DNA from: JACMQX01 sp040385105
Lineage (GTDB): Bacteria; Pseudomonadota; Gammaproteobacteria; Burkholderiales; Burkholderiaceae_C
Direction of reading: 5' to 3'
DNA: 64,000 nucleotides
Assembly (NCBI GenBank): GCA_040385105.1
Contig: JAZKHY010000004.1
Span: forward strand, 124,001 to 188,000
This document shows, one piece after another, positions 41,882-49,658 of this stretch. Below the pieces are notes generated by a model, which saw nothing but the letters and a program-made list of their open reading frames with translations, was not told where the DNA came from and ran no database searches. The translations under genes were made by a program, and so were the position numbers. How positions within the stretch are numbered: the stretch's first letter is position 1; each line of letters starts with the position of its first letter.

Positions 41882-42865
41882 TTATTGCTTGGGTATTTTT
41901 GCGTCGTTGACGACCTGGATCCATTTCTGGGTCTGCTCGGCGACCATGGACCTCATTTCTTCCGGCGTGCTGCCGCGTGCCTCGCCGCCCATTTCTTCCA
42001 GGCGGGTCCTGACGGACGGCACCAGCAATGCCTTGTTCACTTCGGCATTGAGCCGCTCGACGATGGGGCGCGGCGTGCCCGCAGGCGCCATCAGGCCGCC
42101 CCATGAGCGCACGTCATAGCCTGCCACGCCCTGCTCGGCAATGGTCGGCACATCGGGCAGGCCGGGCCAGCGCTGCGGGCCGGTGGCCCCGATGGCGCGC
42201 AGCTTGCCCGCCTTGATGTTGGTGATGACGGCAGTGGGCGGTGCAATGATCAGCGGCACATCGCCGGCCAGCAGCGCGGTGAGCGATGCCGCGTCGCCAC
42301 GGTAGGGCACATGCAGCATCTGCACGCCCGCCATCTTTGCCAGCAGTTCGCCGGCCAGGTGGTGGGTGGAGCCTATGCCTGCGGTGCCGTAGGCCACGCT
42401 GCCCGGCGCGGCGCGCGAAGCCGCCAGCACGTCGGCAAAGCTGCGGAACTTCGAGTCGGCGCCGGTCACCAGCAGGAACGGGAAATAGGTGATGGTGCTC
42501 ACCATCTCGAAGTCCTGCACCGTGCGGTAAGGCAGTGTGTTGTACAGCGCGCCGGCCACCGCATGCCCGCCGGTTGCCAGCAGCAGCGTGTAGCCGTCAG
42601 GCCTCGCGCGCGCCACCGTGTTCGAGGCAATGGTGCCGCCTGCACCGGCTTGCGCCTCGACGACGAAGGGCTGGCCCAGCGACTTGGTCATCTCGGTGCT
42701 GACCGAACGGGCCATGGCATCGGCATTGCCGCCCGGCGCAAATCCCTGGAGGATCTTGATCGGACGGTCCGGGTAAGCCTGCGCCTGCGCAAGCGTTGCA
42801 GTGAAGGGCATGGCGCCGGTGGCGGCAAGGGCGGCGGCGGCCTGGATGATTTGTCTGCGTTGCAT
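41882..42865 (-). CDS. Bug/TctC-family periplasmic solute-binding protein
   Basis: The 327-residue protein has an export signal (RQIIQAAAALAATGAMPF, cleavage after AQA) and the Bug pattern PDRPIKILQGFAPGGNADAMAR, GTAGIGSTHHLAGELL and VPYRGDAASLTALLAG. GAGGAG precedes the ATG. It likely delivers the acid metabolised by the enzymes at 42948-45444 to a TctAB pair encoded elsewhere. Confidence 0.92.
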   Translation of the reverse strand: MQRRQIIQAAAALAATGAMPFTATLAQAQAYPDRPIKILQGFAPGGNADAMARSVSTEMTKSLGQPFVVEAQAGAGGTIASNTVARARPDGYTLLLATGGHAVAGALYNTLPYRTVQDFEMVSTITYFPFLLVTGADSKFRSFADVLAASRAAPGSVAYGTAGIGSTHHLAGELLAKMAGVQMLHVPYRGDAASLTALLAGDVPLIIAPPTAVITNIKAGKLRAIGATGPQRWPGLPDVPTIAEQGVAGYDVRSWGGLMAPAGTPRPIVERLNAEVNKALLVPSVRTRLEEMGGEARGSTPEEMRSMVAEQTQKWIQVVNDAKIPKQ

Positions 42866-42947
42866 TGAGTTGTCTCCTCAGGGGGGGGTTGAAAAGTTGC
42901 TGCATCCCGGGAATCTGTGCCCCGTGGCATGCGCGTTGCGAATGAAA

Positions 42948-43943
42948 TCAGGGCTGCATCACGATCTTTCCCATGGTCTGGCCGTCGTCCAGCAGCTTGT
43001 GGGCCTCGCGCACATCCGCCATCGGCAGCAACTGCGTGGGTGGCGCCTTCACATGGCCGGCAGCCATCAGCGCAATGGCCGACTCCATCAGGCTGCGGCG
43101 CCGCGCACGGTCCTCGTCAAAGGTGTGCATCGAAAAGCAGCGCACCGCCAGGCTCCGGCCCAGCAGGCTGCGCAGCGTCTTGAACACGTCTTCGGCGGGC
43201 ATGCCTGCAACGATGTTGTATGAAACCGCCGTGCCCAGCGGCGCCAGGCAATGCAGGCAGTCGGTGAACAGCTGCGCGCCTATCGGGTCAAAGGCAAGGT
43301 CCACGCCTTGCCCGCAGGTCAAGGCCTTGACCTGCGCCGGCAATGGCGATGCGGCGGCGTCAAGCACGGCATCAAAGCCCATGGCCAGCGCAAAGTCGCG
43401 CTTGGCGGCTGACCGCGCCGTGCCGATGGCCAGCATGCCGTGGTGCCGGGCCAGTTGCCCGAGCATCCCGGCCACGCCGCCGGCAGCCCCGGTAATCAGT
43501 ACGCTGCGCGCGTCGGGCCGGCCGCGGCTCAGGCCCAGCAGCAGGGCATGCGCCAGTTGCAGGTTGGGCAGGCTGACGGCATCGGCAAAACCCACCGTTT
43601 CCGGCAGCAGGTACGGCGCATCGGCCGGCACCACGATGGACTCCACATAGCAGCCGCCGCGTTGCGCCAGGTCGCGGGCGCTGACCAGCACGCGCATGCC
43701 GGCGGCAAGGGAGGTGACGCCCTCGCCCACCTGGTCCACCACGCCGGCGAGTTCGGCACCGGGTATGGCGGGCAGCGGCGGCATCCATTTGTAGGTGCCG
43801 TTGCGGATCAGCACATCAGGCCGGCCGACGCCGAGCGCATGCGCCCGGACCCGGACCTCGCCCGGGCCGGCAACCGGCTCGGGCAGCTCGACCTGAAGCA
43901 GCGCCTCGGGCCCGCCCGGGGTGTGAACCTGGACCGCTCTCAC
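42948..43943 (-). CDS. Zinc-independent MDR-family NADPH:quinone oxidoreductase-like protein
   Basis: GTG 43943, 4 bases after the FAH-hydrolase stop, gives 331 residues. The medium-chain reductase pattern is clear: PEPVAGPGEVRVRAHALGVGRPDVLIRNG, IPGAELAGVVDQVGEGV, the Rossmann ITGAAGGVAGMLGQLARH and FDPIGAQLFTDCL. The Cys ligands of zinc alcohol dehydrogenases are absent. It probably reduces an enone or quinone-type intermediate in this pathway. Confidence 0.87.
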   Translation of the reverse strand: MRAVQVHTPGGPEALLQVELPEPVAGPGEVRVRAHALGVGRPDVLIRNGTYKWMPPLPAIPGAELAGVVDQVGEGVTSLAAGMRVLVSARDLAQRGGCYVESIVVPADAPYLLPETVGFADAVSLPNLQLAHALLLGLSRGRPDARSVLITGAAGGVAGMLGQLARHHGMLAIGTARSAAKRDFALAMGFDAVLDAAASPLPAQVKALTCGQGVDLAFDPIGAQLFTDCLHCLAPLGTAVSYNIVAGMPAEDVFKTLRSLLGRSLAVRCFSMHTFDEDRARRRSLMESAIALMAAGHVKAPPTQLLPMADVREAHKLLDDGQTMGKIVMQP

Positions 43944-43947
43944 AGGC

Positions 43948-44811
43948 TCATCCCTGCGCGACGATGGGGTTGACGAGCTTGCCGACCTTCTCGATCTCGA
44001 CCTCGCAGACATCGCCGGGCTTCATGAACAGCGGCGGCTTGCGGCTCCAGCCCACACCGGCGGGCGTGCCGGTGGCGATCACGTCGCCGGGCACCAGGGT
44101 GAAGATGGTGGAGGCGTAGCTGATGAGTTTGGCAATCGGGAAGATCATGTGGCCCGTGTGGCTGGACTGGACGGTCTGGCCGTTGAGCCGGACCTCCAGC
44201 TTCAGCTCCTCATTGGGCTTGATCTCGTCGGCCGTCACCATCCACGGGCCAAAGCCGCCGGTGGACTCGAAGTTCTTGCCAGAGGCGATCTGCTTGGCAT
44301 GGAACTGCCACTCGCGCACGCTCGCATCGTTGTAGCAGGCATAGCCGGCCACATGGTCGAAGGCCTTGTCTTCCGGAATGTCGCGGCCCGGCTTGCCGAT
44401 GATCACGGCGAGCTCGCCCTCCCAGTCCAGCGACTCGGACACCTTCGGCCGCACGATGGGCTGGTTGTGCGCCACCTGGGAGCGCCACACGCGCAGGAAG
44501 ATCGGCGGCTGCTCCGACAGCTCGCGCTGCATGCCGGCGGCCAGAACTTCCTTGTGGTGGTCCATGTAGTTGCGCACGGCGCAGACGATCTTCTCGGGGC
44601 GGGGAATGACGGGCAGGTACGTGATGCCGGCAAGCTTTGCGTCAGGCGCCTTGCCCGCCACGTCCTGCGCCGCATTCAGGTAGGCACCGGAAGCGATGTA
44701 GTCGGCCAGGGTGGCGTATTGCGGCATGGCGCGGCCGAGGTCCACCACACCATCGCCCACCACGGCGCCCCAGGTCTCACGGCCATTGGCCACGAATGAA
44801 AGCAGTTTCAT
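43948..44811 (-). CDS. Fumarylacetoacetate hydrolase (FAH)-family enzyme
   Basis: The 287-residue protein begins MKLLSFVANGRETWGAVVGD and has the FAH core: PEKIVCAVRNYMDHHKE, WEGELAVIIGKPGRDIPEDKAFDHVAGY, and the metal-ligand Glu/Asp pattern in this stretch, then TGTPAGVGWSRKPPLFMKPGD. The family includes hydrolases and decarboxylases of dicarbonyl acids, 2-oxopent-4-enoate hydratases and isomerases. With a VOC enzyme and an MDR reductase beside it, ring or keto-acid catabolism is likely. CTGGAG precedes the ATG. Confidence 0.9.
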   Translation of the reverse strand: MKLLSFVANGRETWGAVVGDGVVDLGRAMPQYATLADYIASGAYLNAAQDVAGKAPDAKLAGITYLPVIPRPEKIVCAVRNYMDHHKEVLAAGMQRELSEQPPIFLRVWRSQVAHNQPIVRPKVSESLDWEGELAVIIGKPGRDIPEDKAFDHVAGYACYNDASVREWQFHAKQIASGKNFESTGGFGPWMVTADEIKPNEELKLEVRLNGQTVQSSHTGHMIFPIAKLISYASTIFTLVPGDVIATGTPAGVGWSRKPPLFMKPGDVCEVEIEKVGKLVNPIVAQG

Positions 44812-44845
44812 CAGAACTCCAGAAATTGAATGTCAGGGAAAGATC

Positions 44846-44895
44846 GGTCAGGTCAGGTCAGGTCAGGTCAGGTCAGGTCAGGTCAGGTCAGGTCA
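44846..44895. repeat. Pentanucleotide tandem repeat (GGTCA)10
   Basis: Ten perfect copies of GGTCA fill exactly 50 bases. The last copy contains the stop codon of the VOC gene (TGA on the minus strand), and the rest fills the gap before the FAH-hydrolase ATG at 44811. A perfect repeat of 5 is not a multiple of 3 and can change length by slippage. Confidence 0.97.
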
Positions 44896-45444
44896 GGCCG
44901 GGGCAGCGCTGCGTTGAAGGAACTGCGCCTCCCACTGGTCCAGCGGCATGAAGGTCGGGTCGGCGCGGCAGATGGCCTCGGTCTCGCGCATCAGCGTGGC
45001 GTCGTCCTTGGCAAGGTCCAGCGGGTCACCATGCGGCTGCGCTATGTAGAAGGGCATGTCCACATAGATCTCGACGGTGTTGCCTTCGGGGTCGGCAAAA
45101 TAGACCGACAGCGCGTTGCCGTGATTCAGGGGGACGAACTTTGTCGCGCCCCGTGCCTCGGCCTTCGCGCGGATGTCGCGCAGGCTCTGGATGGCGGGCA
45201 CGGCAAACGACAGCTGCATCACGGTGCTGAAGGTCGCCTCGGGCGGGCGGCCGCCTGCAATCACCAGCTGGTGGTGCTGGTCGCGGCTGGCGCTCAGGAA
45301 CACCAGCGTGTTCTTGAAGGTGCGGCCCACGCCGGTGTCGGTCTGGGTCAGGCCGAACACCTCGGTGTAGAACGCAACCATGCGCGGCACGTCCGTCACA
45401 AAAATTCCAAAATGCGACGGCGTCGGTCGCGTGACATTCAGCAT
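44893..45444 (-). CDS. VOC-superfamily protein (glyoxalase/extradiol-dioxygenase-like)
   Basis: The 183-residue protein has one vicinal-oxygen-chelate module: THFGIFVTDVPRMVAFYTEVFG-like start with the metal His in SHFGIFV, SASRDQHHQLVIAGG in the middle and ADPEGNTVEIYVDMP with the metal Glu. Its stop lies inside the GGTCA tract. It sits first after the regulator and may open a catechol-like or ketone substrate. Confidence 0.85.
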   Translation of the reverse strand: MLNVTRPTPSHFGIFVTDVPRMVAFYTEVFGLTQTDTGVGRTFKNTLVFLSASRDQHHQLVIAGGRPPEATFSTVMQLSFAVPAIQSLRDIRAKAEARGATKFVPLNHGNALSVYFADPEGNTVEIYVDMPFYIAQPHGDPLDLAKDDATLMRETEAICRADPTFMPLDQWEAQFLQRSAAPA

Positions 45445-45480
45445 GTTGTCTCCTGCTTGTTTTTGATGGGGGAACTGTTG

Positions 45481-46215
45481 TCAGCCGGCGCCGGCCAGCT
45501 TGCGAAGGGCGGCCTGCACATTGCGCTGCGTGCCCAGGATGTGGTCTTCCAGCAGGGCGCACGCCGTTTCGGCATCACGCTTGAGCGTGGCGCCCATCAG
45601 GCGCTTGTGCTCGTCATGCTTGCGGCGCGGTATCTGGCGGTGGCGCGCCGAGATGCGCCGGTAGCGTTCAGCCTGGTCAAACAGGCTGGCACTCCAGGCC
45701 AGCTGCCGCTCGGACGTGCAGGCGGCCAGCAGGCACATGTGGAAGTGGCGATGCACCGCGCTCCAGTCGTCGCCCAGCAGCGCGGGGCCGTCGGGCAGGC
45801 GCAGCTCCAGGCGCTCCAGCCGGTGCGATGCGGCAACGATGGCGGCCTCCCACTGGTCGTCACCATGGGCAATGGCATCACGCAGTGCGGGCACATCCAG
45901 CATCAGCCGCATGCGGGTGATGTCATCCATGTCGGCCTCCGACACAGCCGCCACGCGGAACCCGCGGCGCTCGTCGGCACGCACCAGGCCCTCCTGTGCC
46001 AGCCGGTTCAGCGCCTCGCGCAGGGGGCTGCTGGAAAAGCCGTAGGTGGCCTGCAGCTCGTCGAGCTTGAGCTTGGCGCCAGGCTCATGCGTGCCCTGGA
46101 GCACATCGCGGCGCAGCAGCGCCAGGGCCTGCTCCAGCACTGTGGAGCCCGAAGCATCTGCCCGCGCGCCGGCAAGCGCCGCAGCGGGGGTGTCATTGAT
46201 ACGGCTTCCAATCAT
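45481..46215 (-). CDS. GntR/FadR-family transcriptional regulator (FCD domain)
   Basis: The 244-residue protein has a winged helix at about residues 28-85 (KLKLDELQATYGFSSSPLREALNRLAQEGL) and an FCD ligand domain. Its metal-binding His/Asp set is likely among the HRHFHMCLLAACTSERQL and HKRLMGATLKRDAE segments. It lies at the head of the VOC/FAH operon and behind three palindromic sites, so it should repress this operon and itself until an acid ligand binds. Confidence 0.88.
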   Translation of the reverse strand: MIGSRINDTPAAALAGARADASGSTVLEQALALLRRDVLQGTHEPGAKLKLDELQATYGFSSSPLREALNRLAQEGLVRADERRGFRVAAVSEADMDDITRMRLMLDVPALRDAIAHGDDQWEAAIVAASHRLERLELRLPDGPALLGDDWSAVHRHFHMCLLAACTSERQLAWSASLFDQAERYRRISARHRQIPRRKHDEHKRLMGATLKRDAETACALLEDHILGTQRNVQAALRKLAGAG

Positions 46216-46243
46216 TTCGCTTCCAGTCCGGCTTCCGTCAAAA

Positions 46244-46288
46244 TATGCATAACATTTAAAAAATGCATTAAACGCATTTTATGCATAA
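46244..46288. promoter_or_regulatory. Triple palindrome, candidate GntR operator
   Basis: TATGCATAA (46244-46252), AAATGCATT (46261-46269) and TTATGCATAA (46279-46288) are related near-palindromes with centres about 17-19 bases apart, in an AT-rich patch ahead of the GntR-family gene. FadR-type GntR regulators use such short symmetric sites. Confidence 0.6.
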
Positions 46289-46361
46289 AAATATCAGGAA
46301 GTCCAGCCACATGGACTGCGGGTGGCGCCACAAAGGCCAATGGGCGCCGGGAAGCGCCTTG

Positions 46362-47105
46362 TCACCCCTTCTGCCTGAACCCCTCCAGCCGAGCGGCCAT
46401 GTCCGGCGCAGCACCGGGGTTGCGGAAAAACTCGTGCGCCAGGCCCGCCTCCAGCGTCATGCCTTCGGTCTCCCGGATCAGGCGCTTGACGTGCTGGCTG
46501 GTGTGCCATGAGTTGGCGGTGAGCTTTGCGGCCCAGTCCGCCACCAGGCTGTCGAAGCCGCTTTCCGCAGCCACCTCGTCAACCAGCCCGATGGCCAGGG
46601 CTTCCTGCGCCGTGATGACCTGGCCGGTCATCATCAGGCGTTTGGCCTGGACGGTTCCGATGCGCCGGGGCAGGCGCTGCGTCATGCCCCAGGCCGCGAC
46701 CAAGCCCCACTTGCCGTGTGTGTCTGCGAATGTCGCTGTGTCGGCGGCGACGATGAAGTCCGCCGCCAGCGCAAGCTCCAGCCCGCCGGTGTAGCAGTAG
46801 CCATGCACGGCCGCCACCACCGGCTGGGGCAGCGAGGCCAGGCGCTCGATCACCCGCGTCTTGTACATGGGTGTCGGCACCACCACACCCTGCTGGATCG
46901 CCGCAAGGTCGGCGCCTGCGCAGAAGGCCTTGCCGGCGCCGCGCAGCACCACGCAGCCAGTGGTTGCGGCTTCAGCCTCCAGGCTGGCCAGGTGGGCATC
47001 CAGCTCGGCGAACAGTTCGGTGTTCAGCGCATTGCGCTTGTCCGGCCGGTTCAGGGTCAGCGTGCAGGTGCCCGCCGCGTCATGCCTGAGCACAAGTGCT
47101 GTCAT
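46362..47105 (-). CDS. Enoyl-CoA hydratase/isomerase (last gene of the acyl-CoA operon)
   Basis: The 247-residue crotonase-family protein has LTLNRPDKRNALNTELFAELD, VLRGAGKAFCAGADLAAI and the CoA/oxyanion loop VVAAVHGYCYTGGLELALAADF. Of the usual pair of catalytic Glu residues, one is seen in the GGLELALA part; the second position reads TFADTHGKWGL, where Glu is replaced. Hydratase activity is therefore less sure than isomerase or hydrolase. Confidence 0.85.
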   Translation of the reverse strand: MTALVLRHDAAGTCTLTLNRPDKRNALNTELFAELDAHLASLEAEAATTGCVVLRGAGKAFCAGADLAAIQQGVVVPTPMYKTRVIERLASLPQPVVAAVHGYCYTGGLELALAADFIVAADTATFADTHGKWGLVAAWGMTQRLPRRIGTVQAKRLMMTGQVITAQEALAIGLVDEVAAESGFDSLVADWAAKLTANSWHTSQHVKRLIRETEGMTLEAGLAHEFFRNPGAAPDMAARLEGFRQKG

Positions 47106-47137
47106 GTTGTTTCTCCTTTTGGGTTTGCGTGGGCGCC

Positions 47138-48118
47138 TCAGCCATCGGCCAGGCTCGCCTGCCGCGCCATGCTGGGTGTCTCGCAGGCCGCCAGGTATTC
47201 CCGGCGCAGGCGCTGCACCAGCTCCGCCACACCCGGCACGTCGTGGATCAGGCCGATGCCCTGGCCTGCGCTCCAGAGCGTCTTCCAGGGCTTGACGTTC
47301 TCCGGCAGGTGGCCCGTGCCCCGCGCCGAAGGCTGCACCAGGTTGGCCGGGTCCAGGCCGTTGCGCCGCATTGACTCCACCAGCCAGTTCGCATGCACGC
47401 CGTTGATGGCCGATGTGTAGAGCACATCAGCGGGCTGCTGCGACACGAGAAGCTGCTTGTATTCATCAGGCGCCATGGACTCGCGGGTGGCAATCAGCCG
47501 TGTGCCGATGTAGGCCAGGTCCGCGCCCAGCACTTCAGCCGCGCGGATGGCGCCGCCGGTGCCGACAGCGCCTGCCATGACGATGACGCCGCCGAACATC
47601 GCGCGTATCTGCGGGATCAGCGCGAGGTGGCTGATGGTGCCGCTGTGCCCGCCGCCACCGGCGCCGATCGCGATGATGCCGTCCACCCCGGCGGCGATGG
47701 CCTTCTCGGCGAAACGGATCGAGGTGCAGTCATGAAAGACCAGGCCGCCCCAGTCATGGACCATGCCGACCATCCTGCGCGGGTCGGCGGTGGAGGTGAT
47801 GATGATGCGCACGCCATGACGCCGGCACAGCTCGCCGTAAGCCTGCATCTCGCTGTCGCCGTAGTGCAGCGACAGGTTGACCGCAATCGGGCCGATGCGC
47901 CGGCCAGGATTCTGCTCGCGGTGGACCGCCAGGCGCTGGCTGACCGCTGAAAGCTGCCCTTCGAATTCGTGGATGTCGCGGCAGTGGTTGCTCGTCAATG
48001 AGCCGATAAGGCCGGCCTTGCAGGTCTCCGCCACCAGGTCCACGCCGCTGCACAGGAACATGGGCGCACCGATAGCGGGCAGGACGATCTGGTCGCGGAT
48101 GTCGGGAGGCAATGCCAT
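47138..48118 (-). CDS. Nitronate monooxygenase-like flavoprotein
   Basis: The 326-residue TIM-barrel protein shows IGAPMFLCSGVDLVAETCKAGLIGSLTS, the FMN-binding DGIIAIGAGGGGHSG and AGAVGTGGAIRAAEVLGADLAYIGTR. The family has nitronate monooxygenases and FabK-like enoyl-ACP/CoA reductases. In an acyl-CoA operon an enoyl reductase-like role is at least as likely as nitronate oxidation. Confidence 0.83.
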   Translation of the reverse strand: MALPPDIRDQIVLPAIGAPMFLCSGVDLVAETCKAGLIGSLTSNHCRDIHEFEGQLSAVSQRLAVHREQNPGRRIGPIAVNLSLHYGDSEMQAYGELCRRHGVRIIITSTADPRRMVGMVHDWGGLVFHDCTSIRFAEKAIAAGVDGIIAIGAGGGGHSGTISHLALIPQIRAMFGGVIVMAGAVGTGGAIRAAEVLGADLAYIGTRLIATRESMAPDEYKQLLVSQQPADVLYTSAINGVHANWLVESMRRNGLDPANLVQPSARGTGHLPENVKPWKTLWSAGQGIGLIHDVPGVAELVQRLRREYLAACETPSMARQASLADG

Positions 48119-48162
48119 GTTGTGGGTATTCCTTTGGTTGCGGGTGAGTGGATGGAACCGTC

Positions 48163-48489
48163 TCAGGCCGGGGTGAAGAAAGGCATCGGTGTGCCGTCTG
48201 CTGCGTTTCGCCAGGCGACTTTCACCTTCATGCCGATATGGATCAGCGCGGGATCGGCATCCACCAGGTTGGTCATCATTACCGGCCCTTCCCCAAGCTG
48301 GACATAGGCCATCACCAGCGGCGGTTGGGTGTTCATCACGCTGAAGCTGTAGACGCTCCCCAGGCCCGGCGACTCCTGCATTTCAATCCTGCCGCTGAAG
48401 CAGAAAGGGCAGAACGGGCGCGGGTACCAATGCGCCCGGCCGCAATCCGCACAGCGGGGCACATGGAAGGCGGTGCTGTTCCCGCTCAT
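48163..48489 (-). CDS. DUF35 OB-fold protein with rubredoxin-like zinc ribbon
   Basis: The 108-residue protein has four Cys at residues 13, 16, 27 and 30 (PRCADCGRAHWYPRPFCPFC), a zinc ribbon, followed by an OB fold (PPLVMAYVQLGEGPVMMTNLV). DUF35 proteins are obligate partners of thiolase-fold enzymes. Its ATG overlaps the thiolase-fold gene's stop by 4 bases, so the two are probably made as a complex. Confidence 0.9.
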   Translation of the reverse strand: MSGNSTAFHVPRCADCGRAHWYPRPFCPFCFSGRIEMQESPGLGSVYSFSVMNTQPPLVMAYVQLGEGPVMMTNLVDADPALIHIGMKVKVAWRNAADGTPMPFFTPA

Positions 48490-49658
48490 GCGCTCCGCTC
48501 CAGAATCAGCGTGGCACTGCCGTGCCGGGTGGCCAGGCTGCCGCCGGTGCCATGCACCAGGGCCAGGCCGCAGCCCGGCACCTGCACGGCGGGGTGGGCC
48601 TCGCCGCGCAGCTGGCGCACCGCCTCAATGATCTTGGTCATGCCGCCGCGGTTGGCCGGGTGGTTGTTGCACAGGCCGCCGCCGTCGGTGTTGAACGGCA
48701 GGCGACCGATGCCGGAGATCAGGTTGCCGTCCGCCACGAAGGCGCCTCCCCTGCCCTTGGCGCAGAAGCCCAGGTCCTCCAGCGTCATGACCACGGTGAT
48801 GGTGAAGCTGTCGTAGATGGAGGCGTACTGGATGTCCTGCGGTGTCACGCCGGCCTCGCGGAACGCGGCCGGGCCGCTGCGCACGGCTGCCGTATGCGTC
48901 AGGTCCACATCGCCGCCGTTCTGCCCCTTGACGGCTTCGCCACTGCCGATGATGCCGACCAGCGGCCGCTTGAGCTGGCGGGCAATCTCGGGCCGCGCCA
49001 CGATGACGGCGCCGCCGCCATCGGTGATCACGCAGCAGTCCATGCGCCGCAGCGGGCTGGCCACCATCGGCGAGGCCAGCACCTGCTCCACCGTCACCAC
49101 CTCGCGCAGCAGCGCATGCGGGTTGTGCTGCGCATGGTGCGACGCCGCCACCTTCACCCAGGCCAGCTGCTGCGCCGTGGTGCCGTATTCATGCATGTGC
49201 CGCATCGCGGCCATGCCATACATGTTGGCCACCGTCGGCGAATACGGGAACTCCCACCTGGCATCGGGCTGGGCCGGGTTGGGCACGCGCGGCGCGGTGC
49301 CGGTGGCCTGCCCTTCGCTGCGCGGCCGGCCTGCCAGCGTGATGAGGGCGACGCTGCATTTGCCCTGTGCGATGGCCTGCACCGCATGCGCCACATGCGC
49401 GACATAGGACGAGCCGCCGATGTCGGTGGCATCGACATGGCGCACCTTGAGGTTGAGGTAGTCAACCATCGACAGCGGGCCGGTGCCCGGCGCATCGCCG
49501 GCGCAGAAGTAGCCGTCGATGTCGTCCTTGCCTAGCCCGGCGTCCAGCAGCGCGCCGCGCGCCACTTCGGCATGCAGTTGGGCGACCGTGTGATCGGGCG
49601 CCTTGCGCAGCGGGTGCTCATAAGCGCCCACCACACAAGCAGGCGGCCTCCTCATCAT
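48486..49658 (-). CDS. Thiolase-fold protein lacking the nucleophilic Cys (Ltp2-like; possible retro-aldolase)
   Basis: The 390-residue protein belongs to the SCPx/lipid-transfer thiolase group. Where classical thiolases carry the nucleophile Cys, the segment reads DATDIGGSSYVAHV (about residues 77-88), with Ser instead. The HPANRGGM block near the C-terminus keeps its His, and a C-terminal CGLALVHGTGGS is present. Cys-less thiolases paired with a DUF35 protein include the steroid side-chain aldolase Ltp2, so C-C cleavage of a beta-hydroxyacyl-CoA is more likely than thiolysis. Confidence 0.82.
   Translation of the reverse strand: MMRRPPACVVGAYEHPLRKAPDHTVAQLHAEVARGALLDAGLGKDDIDGYFCAGDAPGTGPLSMVDYLNLKVRHVDATDIGGSSYVAHVAHAVQAIAQGKCSVALITLAGRPRSEGQATGTAPRVPNPAQPDARWEFPYSPTVANMYGMAAMRHMHEYGTTAQQLAWVKVAASHHAQHNPHALLREVVTVEQVLASPMVASPLRRMDCCVITDGGGAVIVARPEIARQLKRPLVGIIGSGEAVKGQNGGDVDLTHTAAVRSGPAAFREAGVTPQDIQYASIYDSFTITVVMTLEDLGFCAKGRGGAFVADGNLISGIGRLPFNTDGGGLCNNHPANRGGMTKIIEAVRQLRGEAHPAVQVPGCGLALVHGTGGSLATRHGSATLILERSA

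Noticed and set aside
44846..44895. A CRISPR array or minisatellite gene
   Set aside because: The units are only 5 bases with no spacers, so it is a simple tandem repeat.
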